Source: Delphinus delphis (taxonomy: Eukaryota; Chordata; Mammalia; Artiodactyla; Delphinidae). From it: a stretch of 64,000 nt of DNA. The position numbers were made by a program, and so were the translations under genes. Under the pieces are notes generated by a model, which made no database searches, was not told the origin of the DNA, and was given only the letters and a program-made list of their open reading frames with translations. The stretch is taken from contig NC_082696.1 of the NCBI RefSeq assembly GCF_949987515.2, positions 56,202,947 to 56,266,946 on the forward strand. Reading direction: 5' to 3'. Below are positions 47,850 through 59,411 of the stretch, piece by piece (position 1 is the first letter of the stretch; the number at the start of each line of letters is the position of its first letter).

Positions 47850-48070
47850 GAGTCAGTAGAGTATAATGGAAAAAGCCCATGTGTTTGGAAAGCAGAAAAT
47901 CCTGGATTCCAATGCCTATTTGCATGAATTTAAGTAATCTCGCTTTAAAATTTAGTTTCTTGATCTCAAAGATGAGACTGGGGATAATTTTCTTATAGGG
48001 CTGTTATGAGGATTCAATGACATATATGTATAATGGAGCCTATGAAGAATTAAGCAGCTGCCAGAACTAT
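47850..48070 (+). repeat. MIR SINE, sense orientation
   Basis: 'agtataatggaaaaagccca', 'aaaatcctggattccaatgc', 'gaatttaagtaatctcgctt', 'gatgagactggggataattt' and 'agggctgttatgaggattca' cover almost the full MIR in order. It is the longest MIR in the window. Confidence 0.88.
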
Positions 48071-49200
48071 GGCTTCCTTCCAAGGCTAGAAGTCTCAAGA
48101 CGTTCTTTCTGCATAAAGTTGTTACTTTGATCTATGGGTGTCCAGTGAAACCATTCCTGTTTTCTAGAACAAAATTAACTGAGCAAGGGATTGGTGGCCG
48201 AACCACAGACAAATATAAGTAAGCTCATCTCTGAGATGGGTTCCATGGAACAGTGAACAGTAGGAATAATCCATATGGTATAAACATATGTGAACCCAAT
48301 GGGACCCACTTTCAGGAAGTAAACATGCTCACTGCAAGTGGCGAAGTGGTTACCAAGCTCCACTGTATGCTGAAAGCAACTAAGCAATTGTTTAACATAT
48401 AAATAGCCTATTTTATATCCCAGGCTTAGAAGTTCTGAGATAAAGTTCAGACTCAAGGTAAATGAAACCAGGATGACTTAAAATATGCTAAACCTCATTA
48501 ATTCTATACGCTTATCAACAACCGCAATAGTCATTGTTATTGTTGTCACAAAAATCAATAGAGCTACTGAAGTGTATACCCCCTTGTAAACATAGGTGTG
48601 TCCTCTTTAGGCCATCGAATCTGTTCCCAGGGATTCAATTTCTATCTGTATGGTGACAGCTCCCAAAGTCCCCTTATTTGTGACTTTGTTGTAAAGCCTA
48701 ATTTATTCTATCAGTTTACTGAGAAAAACACTAATAACACATGACGTGTCACCTTTAAACGTTACTTTATATTTACTGGAAAGTAATGATGTCATACATC
48801 TATAAATTACAAATATGGACTCTTGTAAGAGTGTGCCAGGGACAAAGAAAGATGTTGATCACATGTTTGTTGATGGTGATCTCACAATGCGGCTGCATTA
48901 TTTTGGTCTTTCCAGAGGACCCTGTAATGGAAAGATCTATGTTCCGTTCAGGGGTTCCTCACAAACATTTATTTGTAAGTGCAATAATGTACCTATTCAC
49001 AGGATACATTAGCCTTTGTAATTTTAAATCTCTCAAATAAAACTCATCTGAAGGACTAAAGCAATTAAATTAATGGCCAGTGTCACTTCAGAACAAATTG
49101 CTCTGATCAATTATGTCATTCCGTGAAAAATCAAAACCTTTCAGTTGGCTGAGATCAAAACAACAACAAATGAGTGCCTTCCCTTGAACCAACCAAACTG
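48071..49200. other. unique non-coding DNA with an exon-like open segment
   Basis: No assignable repeat. 48815-49012 is open for 65 codons in a frame with non-simple composition (MDSCKSVPGTKKDVDHMF..., FGLSRGPCNGKIYVPFRG) and is followed at 48975 by a GTAAGT donor-like site. I do not recognise the peptide, and no convincing acceptor precedes it. Confidence 0.35.
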
Positions 49201-49204
49201 TAAT

Positions 49205-49345
49205 CAACCTCTAAAGCTCACTTCACATCCCCCTTCTTCCATGATACCTTCCTAATCACTTACTTCAATCCACGAGGACCACTAACTTTATTAGAATTAC
49301 AATAAATCTTACTGCCTCTATAACAAATTTGGCACTTAATCAAAG
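49205..49345 (+). repeat. L2 LINE 3' fragment
   Basis: 'aagctcacttcacatccccc', 'tccatgataccttcctaatc' and 'caaatttggcacttaatcaa' follow the order of the L2 3' region. Confidence 0.6.
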
Positions 49346-49660
49346 AATACCCAGGTAGACCTTCATCTGATGCATAAATGGAGACATGGAAAGACTTAGT
49401 GATCAAACCAAGGTCTTACAGCTGTTTGTGGCAAAATCAGAAAGAACTACTAGAGTTTATGGGGTTTCATGACGAGTTTTTTCCGCACTACATTGTATGT
49501 TCTCTACCCACTGCTTTGTATTGTATTTCCTTTTCAGTATGTTTTTGTCTCTCACAATGAAAACATAAGTTATTTAGGGAAGAAGGATGGAGTGTGGAGG
49601 TGAGCTGGAAAGGAGACAAAGGGGGAAGTTTCAGGCATCTTGCTAGCTTCTTTACTTCTA

Positions 49661-49714
49661 TTGTTTATTCTACTCACTACAGTATTCATATACTGTAGTG
49701 AGTAGAATAAACAA
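49661..49714. repeat. perfect inverted repeat, 25-bp arms, 4-nt loop
   Basis: Bases 49661-49685 are the exact reverse complement of 49690-49714; the spacer is tcat (49686-49689). Checked base by base: every arm position pairs, and the next pair outwards (49660 A with 49715 A) does not. As RNA it would be a 54-nt hairpin. No known transposon terminal repeat is recognisable in the arms. Confidence 0.97.
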
Positions 49715-49722
49715 ATAAATAA

Positions 49723-49800
49723 AGTCTCCCTATTTTACAGGTAAAAATTTGAGGCTCAGAGAGATTATATTAGTTGGCCAAAGCTACTCAGATGGCAAGA
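49723..49800 (-). repeat. MIR SINE fragment
   Basis: 'tccctattttacaggtaaaa', 'atttgaggctcagagagatt' and 'ggccaaagctactcagatgg' match minus-strand MIR; it starts just after the palindrome. Confidence 0.75.
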
Positions 49801-52800
49801 TGGACAGTATGGCCACTTTGGGAAAATGATTAGTGTTATACTGTATGTACTGTAAAGAAATCACTGTCCTGTGCTTTCCCTATTCTCTCATACGTTAAGA
49901 ACATGTACCCATTTATTTATAGCACTCTCTCATTCCTAAGAAATGTCCTATTAAATTACAATTTCCTAAAGGCATACTAACAGAAATAACAGAGAAATGG
50001 AGTAGGAAATTTTTAATCACAATATTTACTGTATAGCAACACGGCATATAAAAGGGGGCTTTGAAATAAATGGAAATTAAACAGTCCTTTTTGTTCTAAT
50101 TGGCACTGTTTTTGGCAGTTATGAAGTACATTAGATGCTCACCACATAATGCTTCTATTATGTAGGTAGACCATTATCAATAAAAGGAAAAAGGACATAT
50201 TTGCTAAGATTTCCATTAAGTAAATAGGACTCATGAAGGAAGGCAAATGGACATTTTTGCTAATGCCTTTCCTCATGTGGGAATGGAATCAAACTGAAGA
50301 TTTTTCTGAGAATGGAAATGAGCCAGTAATGCGGTCTGTTGAGTCCTTACTATTGATAGCATCACGTGACAGTAGTTGTATGCCTCTCCTTCAGTCCTTG
50401 GTAAATTTAGGGGATTTCTTTGCTAACTATTGGCTACAATAAGGACATTGAGTTTTGTTTTTTTTTTCATTTTGTTTACAAAATACAATATATATGTCCA
50501 TATAGGTAGTTAAATCTGGAAGTATTTATATAATTACATGCACTATATTACACAATTATAAACTATATGAAAAATCTCTACTTTAAAACTATAAGATAGT
50601 CCATTTCTAATCTTAATTTAGAAGAAATTTACAATATAATTTTTAATCATCTGGGACTAACTGTTTTACTTTAAATTATTATTGATTTTTACCCTCCCCC
50701 CAAAAGCCCCTAATTATTAAAGAACAAGAAAAACTACAAGATCTTAAATTGGGTTACTTAGTTCTAGGAAAAGATTATACATGATGAACCAAGAAGATTC
50801 TGAAAATTTGCAGAAGATACCAATTCCCCAAATTACATATTCTCTATCCAGACTAATACTTGCTCCCACATAAAAATCTTGCTCCAGTAAGAGCAAGGGT
50901 AACATAAATCATAGGATCTAAATATGGAAGAAACCTAATTATTCACCACACCGCCCCTCTATTCAATCTTTGCCACAGAACATTTTTCTCACAAGGCAAA
51001 TGCTAAACGTCTCTGTACATAGCCTTGCAGCTGGAAAAAAAAAAAAAAAGTACCAGTGTCATTAAGAGTTCAGTACAGGAAGAAAAGCCATCATCATTTC
51101 AGTCAAGCTTTCTGTTTTGTAGAATATTCTAAGATACTCAAAAAACATACTGTAGGAATATAACATACAAGAGCCTTCAAAAACACAGCTTGAAAAAATT
51201 TGTTTATCTCATAAAAACTAATACATAATTAGCAAAATATAGCCATATAAATGTTTAAGTATTATATAAATACATCAACTTGTTCAAAAGTTTTACTCCT
51301 GAAGAATTCTGGGTACAATCTATTAACAAATCTTATTTGAAATGAACTAGGCAAGATCACACTTATAAAGACCCTTAAGTTGAATTTTGAAAAGGATAAA
51401 CAATAGATCCTAATTTTTTAAAAAAATCAAGTGCACATTTTAATATTTCTATATGAAATAAAATAAGAATAGCAAGAGACAAATTGGGAGCCCACTCTAA
51501 TCGTCCATGTGAACAAAAATGATGAGTATCTAACTATGGATGTAATAATAAACCAGATCCAGGAGGCTTCAAGGCTTGGAAAATGTTTAGCCTTGAGAGT
51601 AGGGATAGGAAAAAATCAAAGACAAATCCAATATTCTGAGTCCGAGTAACTGACGAATGTCAGTGGCATTAATAAAGGACATGGATTCTGGGAAAAAGAA
51701 AATGAATGCTGTTTGGGCACACGACTCGATGTGCCAGAGGAAATTTTGATGCCATGAAGAGAGAACAGGAGTAGAGACAGATTTAGAAATCATGCATGTA
51801 AAAGAAATTGTTTGAGCCATTGGTATAGAGGCAGTGGAAAAAGGAGAAGGTAAAAAGAGAGGCCTAGAGGTGTCCCAGCACAGTGGGAGAGAAATGGTTT
51901 CCAGAACACAAAGAAAAAACTAGAAGAGTGGCTTAGTTAGGGTAGGGGTGGCCAGGCCATAACTACATCCTGCTTTAAGATATCGGTTTTAAACCCTCTT
52001 CCGTTGCAAAAAATAAATAAAAATCACTTGTGTGTCTTCATAATGTAGTTAATTGGAAATTGTCTAATTCTTGGCACAGTTCAAGCAGGATAGGTGGAGA
52101 CTGAGTCCTGAAGAAAATGATCCCTGCTCTGAACAGCAGGAAGGGCCAGCGTCAGACAAAGATGAGTGGCCCCATGGCTCACAACAGCTACTGGGGACTT
52201 AAGCACAAGACAGCATTGCCGTTGCTGAGTCACAGTATATTCAAAGAGAAAAAGAACAGAAAAGTACTTTCATGGTTCTGGATGAAAGCACTCAACAATC
52301 TGATCTAGAAACTGTTATACAGCAAAAAAAAATTTTTAAAAAATGGCACTGATAAAAAAGAAGAAACAATTTTAACTCTGAGAGCTGGGACTACATCATC
52401 TATTTTTTTATTTGAAAATGCAAGCTCAGTTTGAACAACCTAAATCTCTATGAACAGAATTTTCTTTTCTCCTCAGATTTCTCCTCAGGAGCTAAAATAG
52501 AGCTAAAGTACGCAGGGTCCTCACAGCGTAGTTGCATAGAAATAAGCAAGATGTTGTCTCTGTCCTGTGGTTTTTGTTTTCCCTTCAGTGATCATGGTGA
52601 CCAGCTGGGGAAAGAAGTACCCCATTTGCCATGGTGCCTTCACTGACATGTCTGACAGACCCTCAAGAAAAAAGGGCAGCCCTCCACAAGGGATCAAGTA
52701 TGTGATATATTAGATAATCACAGAGAGGTTAGGAAAATCCCCCTTCACCTATGAAAGGCTTTATTTATCTCATTCCAAAAAGTGGTAGGAAAAGAATACA

Positions 52801-53895
52801 TTTTAAATCTCCACATCCAGAAGGTGATGTTCAAACCATTAGGTTAAATTCAATAGAGCTATAAAATGTTACCCAAGATTCGCAAACTTCTAAGAAAAAT
52901 AGATAAATGACTCAGCTTTTTCTTGTCTCTTCTCATAAAAAAAAAAAATCAAATTAGTGAAAAAAAGAAGTCTACATGTTAGCTCTTCTGTTCACAGAAT
53001 CAGCCACCTACAAGGTACTTTAAAGTTTGAACTCGATGTCCGCTGATATTCAAAATCTCTTCAAGCTCTGATATTCTAGTATTCTGAATTTGCCTGAGAA
53101 GAAGAAAACTTTTCTGAGAATCCATTTCTAGGGAGGAGACCAGGGCCATGTCTCCCCTTAGGCTTGATTATGGGCATTCCCTCACAAATGATCCCAGGAC
53201 ATGTATTCCGTTGCATCCTCTCTTCCTGACCTCTAGTTGGAGCTTTTGCTGAAGCCTCTAGAATTCTGCAGCCAGTGGGCCATCTCACCCACAGGAATAA
53301 GGAGCAAGCATGGAAGCCCCACTTTGTACTGTTTGCTTGCCATTGTCTAAAAAACCCCACAGCCAACTGTTATTCCATATTGAAGGGTGATCTATAAAGC
53401 ACACATATACCCCTGGATCAGTGGGCCACAGTAAAATGTAGGGCCACCGTGTTGCTGTGACTGGTCACGCACTGTTTCTTCTAACATAGTAAAGAGGGAC
53501 TTCTAATCTCTAGTCACTATTTTAAGATCTATTCCTGGCCTGCAAGACTCATAGTGTTCCTTAAACTACTCCTGGGAGTAATTTGCATAGGCAACTGGTG
53601 ACCATTCATTAGGTGACTGCAAACATAGGCAACAGAGGATAAATGAATGTAGAGCTTTCTCTTTTAATCACACCGCTCACTTCTAGATTCTGAGTGAAAA
53701 AGTTCTTACCCCCGTGGACCACCTGCTCTGTTGTGGAATTCTAAATAGAAAGCTGTATACCTTGTTCTTCAGCACACAGAAAACAGTTAAAAAAGAAGGA
53801 AAAAAAAAGTACCTGAGACAGGTAACTTTTGATGAAGAAAAAATTGAAGCTAAGTTTTAGAAACATAGAAGAAACAAAAGTATAAATCTCTATTC
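49801..53895. other. AT-rich non-coding DNA, no gene seen
   Basis: About 4 kb of unique sequence with an A15 run near 51032-51048. Frames such as 50233-50442, 51587-51820 and 53076-53366 lack motifs, splice context and supporting neighbours. Confidence 0.5.
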
Positions 53896-53899
53896 TCAG

Positions 53900-54105
53900 G
53901 CATAATAAACATTTATTACACCCTTACCACATGCAAGTCACTGGGCTAAGCCCACTTTATACGTTGTCTCTTTTAATCCACATAACCGTCCTACAAAGTA
54001 GTTGCTAAGATTATCCTCATTTTATAGATGAGGAACTGGAAGCTAAAGAGGGTAAGCAAATTGCTCAGGGTCACCGGCTAGAAAAACAGCAAGCCAGGAC
54101 AGTCT
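53900..54105 (-). repeat. MIR SINE, near complete
   Basis: 'cataataaacatttattaca', 'catgcaagtcactgggctaa', 'tttaatccacataaccgtcc', 'ttatcctcattttatagatg' and 'gctcagggtcaccggctaga' track the whole reverse-complement MIR. Confidence 0.9.
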
Positions 54106-54194
54106 GTATTCTTCTAGTCTTTTCAAACCTCAAGAAGTTAGATTGATTATTCAATCTTGCCAGGAGGCAAACAGGAAAGAAATGGAAGCAACGT

Positions 54195-54315
54195 GTACTT
54201 CCCAAGTATTTTCTAGATGCCAGGTACATTACTGGACACCTCACATACTTTTTTCATGTGACCCATACAACAGCCCCCAGAGTAGTTATTATTGTCTCCA
54301 ATTTACAGAAAAGGT
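54195..54315 (-). repeat. MIR SINE fragment
   Basis: 'ttctagatgccaggtacatt', 'acccatacaacagcccccag' and 'tattgtctccaatttacaga' match the 3' half of MIR in reverse complement. Confidence 0.7.
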
Positions 54316-54864
54316 CACTCGGGATTCCGCCAGCTCCAAAGCCCTCCACAGCCTCTCTCAGGTCACCTTGTCCTGCCAGGAAAGACCCTCAGCTCTCAAC
54401 TCCGTGTCTGTGCCTCAAACCTCAATCTCTGGCTCATTGTGCCGTCCAGGTTTCTCTCTCCTCCTTTTCCACCTCCTTAAAATCGCAGAGGCTGGAAAGG
54501 GGGTGTCTTTTTTTTTCCTCTGTTTCACATATTCTTCTTCTCTGGCTCTATAAAGACTTAATAGTGGAGAAAGTTCTACCCTCCTTTTGTTGATTTGCCA
54601 AATGGGAAGAAAAACATATTTAGATCTCTTCTCAAGACAATAGCCCAGTTTGTATAATTATTATTGCACTCTTTAATGCTACTCCTGAGTGACAGAAACT
54701 GAATATTTTCATAGTTTTTCTTAACAAATTCTAATCATCGCCCCCTCTTATCACCCCAAGCAGATGGATGTTTTGATAGACCAGGATGAATTTGTTCCCA
54801 AAAAGGCAAAAGTGCACAATTATTTTTAAATGTCACCCTCAATACATAGGTATCAATCTCCTCT
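54316..54864. other. non-coding DNA, no gene seen
   Basis: The 136- and 111-codon overlapping frames at 54143-54593 run in different phases through MIR sequence and a pyrimidine-rich stretch (cctcagctctcaactccgtg). This looks like absence of stops in C/T-rich DNA, not coding. Confidence 0.5.
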
Positions 54865-54950
54865 CCTAGAAGACCAGAATATGGAACTGAACATTTTTCA
54901 TCTTTGTATTCCTACACCATATTAGGTGTTGAATGAATGTTTACAGAGTG
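54865..54950 (+). repeat. L2 LINE 3' end fragment
   Basis: 'catctttgtattcctacacc' followed by 'attaggtgttgaatgaatgt' corresponds to the L2 3' terminus, which ends in TGAATGAATG-like repeats. Confidence 0.55.
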
Positions 54951-55066
54951 GATTGTTCTTGAGTGTTATCTGGGTAGGAAATATCATTTAGTCCAATGTT
55001 TGAAACTGATACCACAGTACAAATTAGTTTACCAGAATAATTAAAGAAAGATCCAAGAGATTAGGA

Positions 55067-55172
55067 CACTAGAATATAAACTCCATGAGAATGAGGAACT
55101 TATTTTTCAAGTAAGCACCTAGGACAGAGCCAGGAATACAGCAGGATCCTGGTAAATATTAGCTGAATGAAT
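55067..55172 (+). repeat. L2 LINE 3' end
   Basis: 'actagaatataaactccatg', 'agaatgaggaacttattttt', 'aggacagagccaggaataca' and 'ggtaaatattagctgaatga' give the classic L2 3' end in order. Confidence 0.85.
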
Positions 55173-55479
55173 GCTTCATGAAGCAACTCTTCTTAGGGGA
55201 AGCAGAAGAGAAAAATCTAAAATATAATAAAATGTTGGAAGATAGGCCTGATTCAATCACGGGTAGGAAGCCCCAGAGGCTTTGAGGAAGTGGGGAGAAA
55301 TATGAGAGCATGGGGCGTTTGGAGAGAAGCAGGACAAGATCTAACGAGAAAAACAAAAATTACATAGACACAAGAGTCTTAATTGTGCAGAAGAGTTTTA
55401 ATTTCTTTAGCAATTGCTCACAATGGATTGTTAGCTTCCTGTATGTGGAAAGCAGAAGAGAATGAAGATCCTGCTTTTT

Positions 55480-55774
55480 TTATTAATTAATTAATTAATT
55501 TATTTTTGGCTGCATCGGGTCTTCGCTGCTGAGCACAGCCTTTCTCTAGTTTCGGCCAGCAGGGGCCACTATTCGTCACGGCGTCCGGGCTTCTCACTGC
55601 AGTGGCTTCTTTTGTTTCGGAGCACGGGCTCTAGGCACGTGGGCTTCAGTAGTTGTGGTGCACGAGCTTAGTTGCTCCGCGGCATGTGGGATCTTCCCGG
55701 ACCAGGGATTAAACCCATGTCCCCTGCATTGGCAGGCGGATTCTTAACCACTGTGCCACCATGGAAGTCCCTGG
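55480..55774 (-). mobile_element. long-form tRNA-SINE (CHR/CHRL-like)
   Basis: On the minus strand: head 'gggacttccatggtggcaca', body with 'gccgcggagcaactaagctc', 3' end 'cagcgaagacccgatgcagc' and an (AATT)n-type tail seen on the plus strand as (TTAA)n at 55482-55500. A 14-bp perfect duplication agatcctgcttttt lies at 55466-55479 and 55775-55788. Confidence 0.94.
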
Positions 55775-55788
55775 AGATCCTGCTTTTT

Positions 55789-57973
55789 AATAAGGAATTA
55801 TGTTTTGTTGGGAATATGAACATGGCACGTTTACAGGACTCCTAGTACCAACTGTCCACGTCTGAAGACAGTGTGCATGGGATACACTAAACAGGCAGTG
55901 CTGTCATGTGCAGGAAACCTTATGCTCCTTAACCTAATTGAGTGTTGGAAATTTCTCCTCTTTACAAAGAATATTCAATCAATAGTTATAATGTATCCAT
56001 GGCAGGCCCAGTAACAAAGCAATGACATAGATTCTCATTTTTCAAATGGCCAAACTGATGTTACAGACAACTTCTACTCTGGTAAATAATAACACAACTT
56101 AAGTTTGTTTAGGTCAAACACTCTCCTCCACACATACACAAACACTCCAAGTATACACACATAAGATAAAACCCTCCTTTCCTTGAGGAAGTCTGTTCTC
56201 TTTTTCTCCCTTCTTATAGACCTGAGACCTTTTTATGGCTCCTGACCAAGAATTTTTCCAGGTTGCCACTGAGAGGAAAGATGTTAATTATCTACTTAGC
56301 ACTTTCTTTTTAGACTCTCAGTAGTAAATGCTCTTCATTTCTCTGCCAAGGTAATTCTTGGTCTATTATCAGAGCTCTAAGGTCCTTATGCCACCATTCT
56401 GACTCGCAGCTATGAACTGCCCTGCTCAAAATACAAGGAAAGAAGGACGGCACATACATAGTTAGGGTGGGCACTACGTCTCTCTTTAGTTAAGTATTAT
56501 TGAAATATTTTGGAGTGACAAGGGTATAATTTTTCCTGGTCCTATGTGAATTCTCTCTTTCATCTGCAGTACTGCTGTCTTCTTAACATGCCACTTACAA
56601 AAGCAAGGTTCTTGTGGTTCTTGTATTAGAAATAACAGGCAAATAACTATTTTTAAAGCATTTTGACTAAAAAAGATCTGATCCTGTTCACACGTGTCAC
56701 TCCCACTCGATGCTGTTGGGGACAACAAGATCACCAAGACTTTTACTGTTCCCAAGAGAACTTACAGTGAAATGACAATGCACACACAAAATTAGTATTT
56801 TAGACGTGGGGTGAGGTGCAAATATATATATGTTTAATTTTTGGTAAATAAGTCATCTGATTTTTCATAAGGCTTTATTTTAGAATTTCAATGTAGCAAA
56901 CTCTAATAAGAAACCTAAGAATTTGAGAGGAGAAAGAAGAATCATAAAGTAAGTTTGAGAGAATGATTTTGTGTTGCAGTGGAAGAGCTGGGAGACATAG
57001 TCCAATGCAGACTAACACTGGTCGGTGACTAACACTCACATGCCTTATGGGAGGAAATGAGGGTATTGGATGTAATGGTTTCTACATTACACTCTGCTTT
57101 TAAACTCTATGGTTTTATGGATTCTCATTATATTTGCTTTTCGTAAAAAAACTAACACATGGATTTTCATTCCTGCTTCGTTCTTTATAAAAGTGGAAGT
57201 TTTCAAATTGCCTGATCATGTTAACAATTTCCTTATGTAACTACAAGAAGCTCTTTCAATTTCCTTTCTTGTATTTTATCAAAGCCACTATAGGCTTTTA
57301 AAAATCAAGAAATAGTAAAAAGTGATACTCTCATCCTACCAAGATTTAAAAAATTATTTTCCAAATGTTAATTTTTTGTAGTGACCCAAGCTTTAAGCTT
57401 TTGCTTTTGTGTTGACAACTGACTGACAAAAGGCATTCTCAGTTTTGCTCTTCTCATTTAATGCTGTAAAAATAGCTACCATCAGTGAAATGCACTTTCC
57501 TCACTTCAAAATGGAGGGAAACATTAAAACGCTGCATGCTAACAAGTGAAAGCTGTACTAAAGAATTCTCAGGGCATAACTAGCCAACAGAGTTAACAAC
57601 AAGGTAATCATCAGGCTCAAGAGAACCCTTGTTTTTGTTTTTTTTTCAACATCAGTGATTCATGTTCAGAAATTATCACTGTGTGTTGGTTGGGTTCACA
57701 TGAAAGAAAATCACTGACATTTTTGTTTATGGATGATAAAATGCAGACTATTACTTCCAACAGAAGTATTAATTCCTAATGAGCTAATTAAAGAAAAAAC
57801 AGATCGTAGCAGGATGTATTGAACAAAAGATGTCTCTAAAACCACTTCCTAAGTAGATAACCCTAAGGGTAAAAAATACTATATTTTGCCTCTGTGACCC
57901 ATTAGATTACCCCAGAAATTTTACAACAATTTAAAGACCACCAATATCTTTTAGTTACGAACTGTTGGCATTC
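55789..57973. other. non-coding DNA, no gene seen
   Basis: Unique AT-rich sequence. About 57380-57640 has balanced composition and no simple repeats (see findings). No gene supported. Confidence 0.5.
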
Positions 57974-58028
57974 ACTGAATGAATGAATAAATGAATGATA
58001 GACAAACTGACTGACTGACAGACTAAAG
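57974..58028 (+). repeat. compound tetranucleotide repeat (GAAT)n / (ACTG)n
   Basis: 'gaatgaatgaataaatgaat' is followed within a few bases by 'actgactgactgacagacta', two adjacent short tetranucleotide arrays. Confidence 0.85.
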
Positions 58029-59193
58029 ACAACCCACTAACAGACCGATCAATTCACTTAACTGAATCACTTAATTTTACAAAACATTTCAAATTTGTAT
58101 TTCCTCACAGAATTCACGGATAGAAAATACTACCATAACACAAACTTGGTCATTTATTTGCAATCAATGTGCAAAAGTACTAGAAAGCTTAGGTATTTAC
58201 ATTCTTTTCCAGGAAAAGAAAAAAAATTGAGTAGTGCTGGTTCAAAGTTATTCACTCAGCAAATATTGTCAGGCTGACTACTAGGATAAGAGCACCAGGG
58301 TATGGAATCAGAGATGAAAAGCTTATGGTCTCTACTTTCAAGCAGGTTTTCTAGTTATTTAGAAAATCAAACATAATTATATGTGTTCATGTACAAAATA
58401 ACTATAAAAAAGGCAGACAAATGTGTAACTTCCAAAATAGAGATATTTAGGAGGGCAATGGGATTTCAGAAAGGTAAAGCAATAAGAGTGAAGGTTGCAT
58501 GTCATCTAGGTCTTCCTGAATATGCAGGAATTTCAACAAAAGCTCAATGAACAAGAGGAAGCAGAGTCAAGAGGTAGGCACCTGGCCAGGGCTGACATTC
58601 TGTCCATATGCCTCAGTTTGAATATGGAAGTTGTTAAAATAATGAGATACTTCCATACTAGGTGGTAACTGGAAATATTTTCATTTCTCCATTTTTATTT
58701 TTTCACTACATATGTAATGACACATAACTTTACATAGATACATAACTATGCTCACGTTGCTTCCTCCTTTTTTCCCCCCTTTTCCTTTTCTGTCTGATTC
58801 CTCCCTTTGGTCTTCCCATTCACATCCACATTTCCCACATATATCCATGCCTTTTCTCCTCCAGGCATCTGTGTTAACAAATCAATAGTCCTTCTCTGCA
58901 TTCATATAATTTCATACAGAGCTATACCTAAAAATGCATGGGCACACATACACACATAGACTCATTCAGAACACACACAGATATAACATATGCACATATA
59001 TTTACACATGGATTTTTGTCAGTTTTACAAAAAAAGGAGAAAAATATTATGCATATATATTATACTTATTGTTTTCTCATTCAACAATATCTTTGGAAAA
59101 CCCTCTAAGTCATCTGGTATAGTCCCAATTTATTCTTCTTAGTATAGATAAAATGTTACATGGCATAAATATATAATTTATTCAATGATTCTC
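58029..59193. other. non-coding DNA, probable decayed repeat
   Basis: About 58290-58560 may be an ancient interspersed repeat ('tatggtctctactttcaagc'). A/C-rich simple sequence lies at 58940-59010. No gene seen. Confidence 0.45.
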
Positions 59194-59411
59194 TTTTTTC
59201 TTGAATTTTATTTATTTTTTTATACAGCAGTTTCTTACTAGTTATCTATTTTATACACATTAGTGTATATATGTCAACCCCAATCTCCCAATTCATCCCA
59301 CCATCACCACTCCCACCCGGCTTTCCCCACTTTGTGTCCATACGGTTCATCTGTACAATTTTTCTAGATTCCACATATATGTGTTAATATACGATATTTG
59401 TTTTTCTCTTT

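Noticed and set aside
54143..54593. 136- and 111-codon overlapping frames
   Set aside because: They cross two MIR fragments and a pyrimidine-rich stretch in different phases; residue composition is Ser/Pro/Leu-rich, as expected for C/T-rich DNA.
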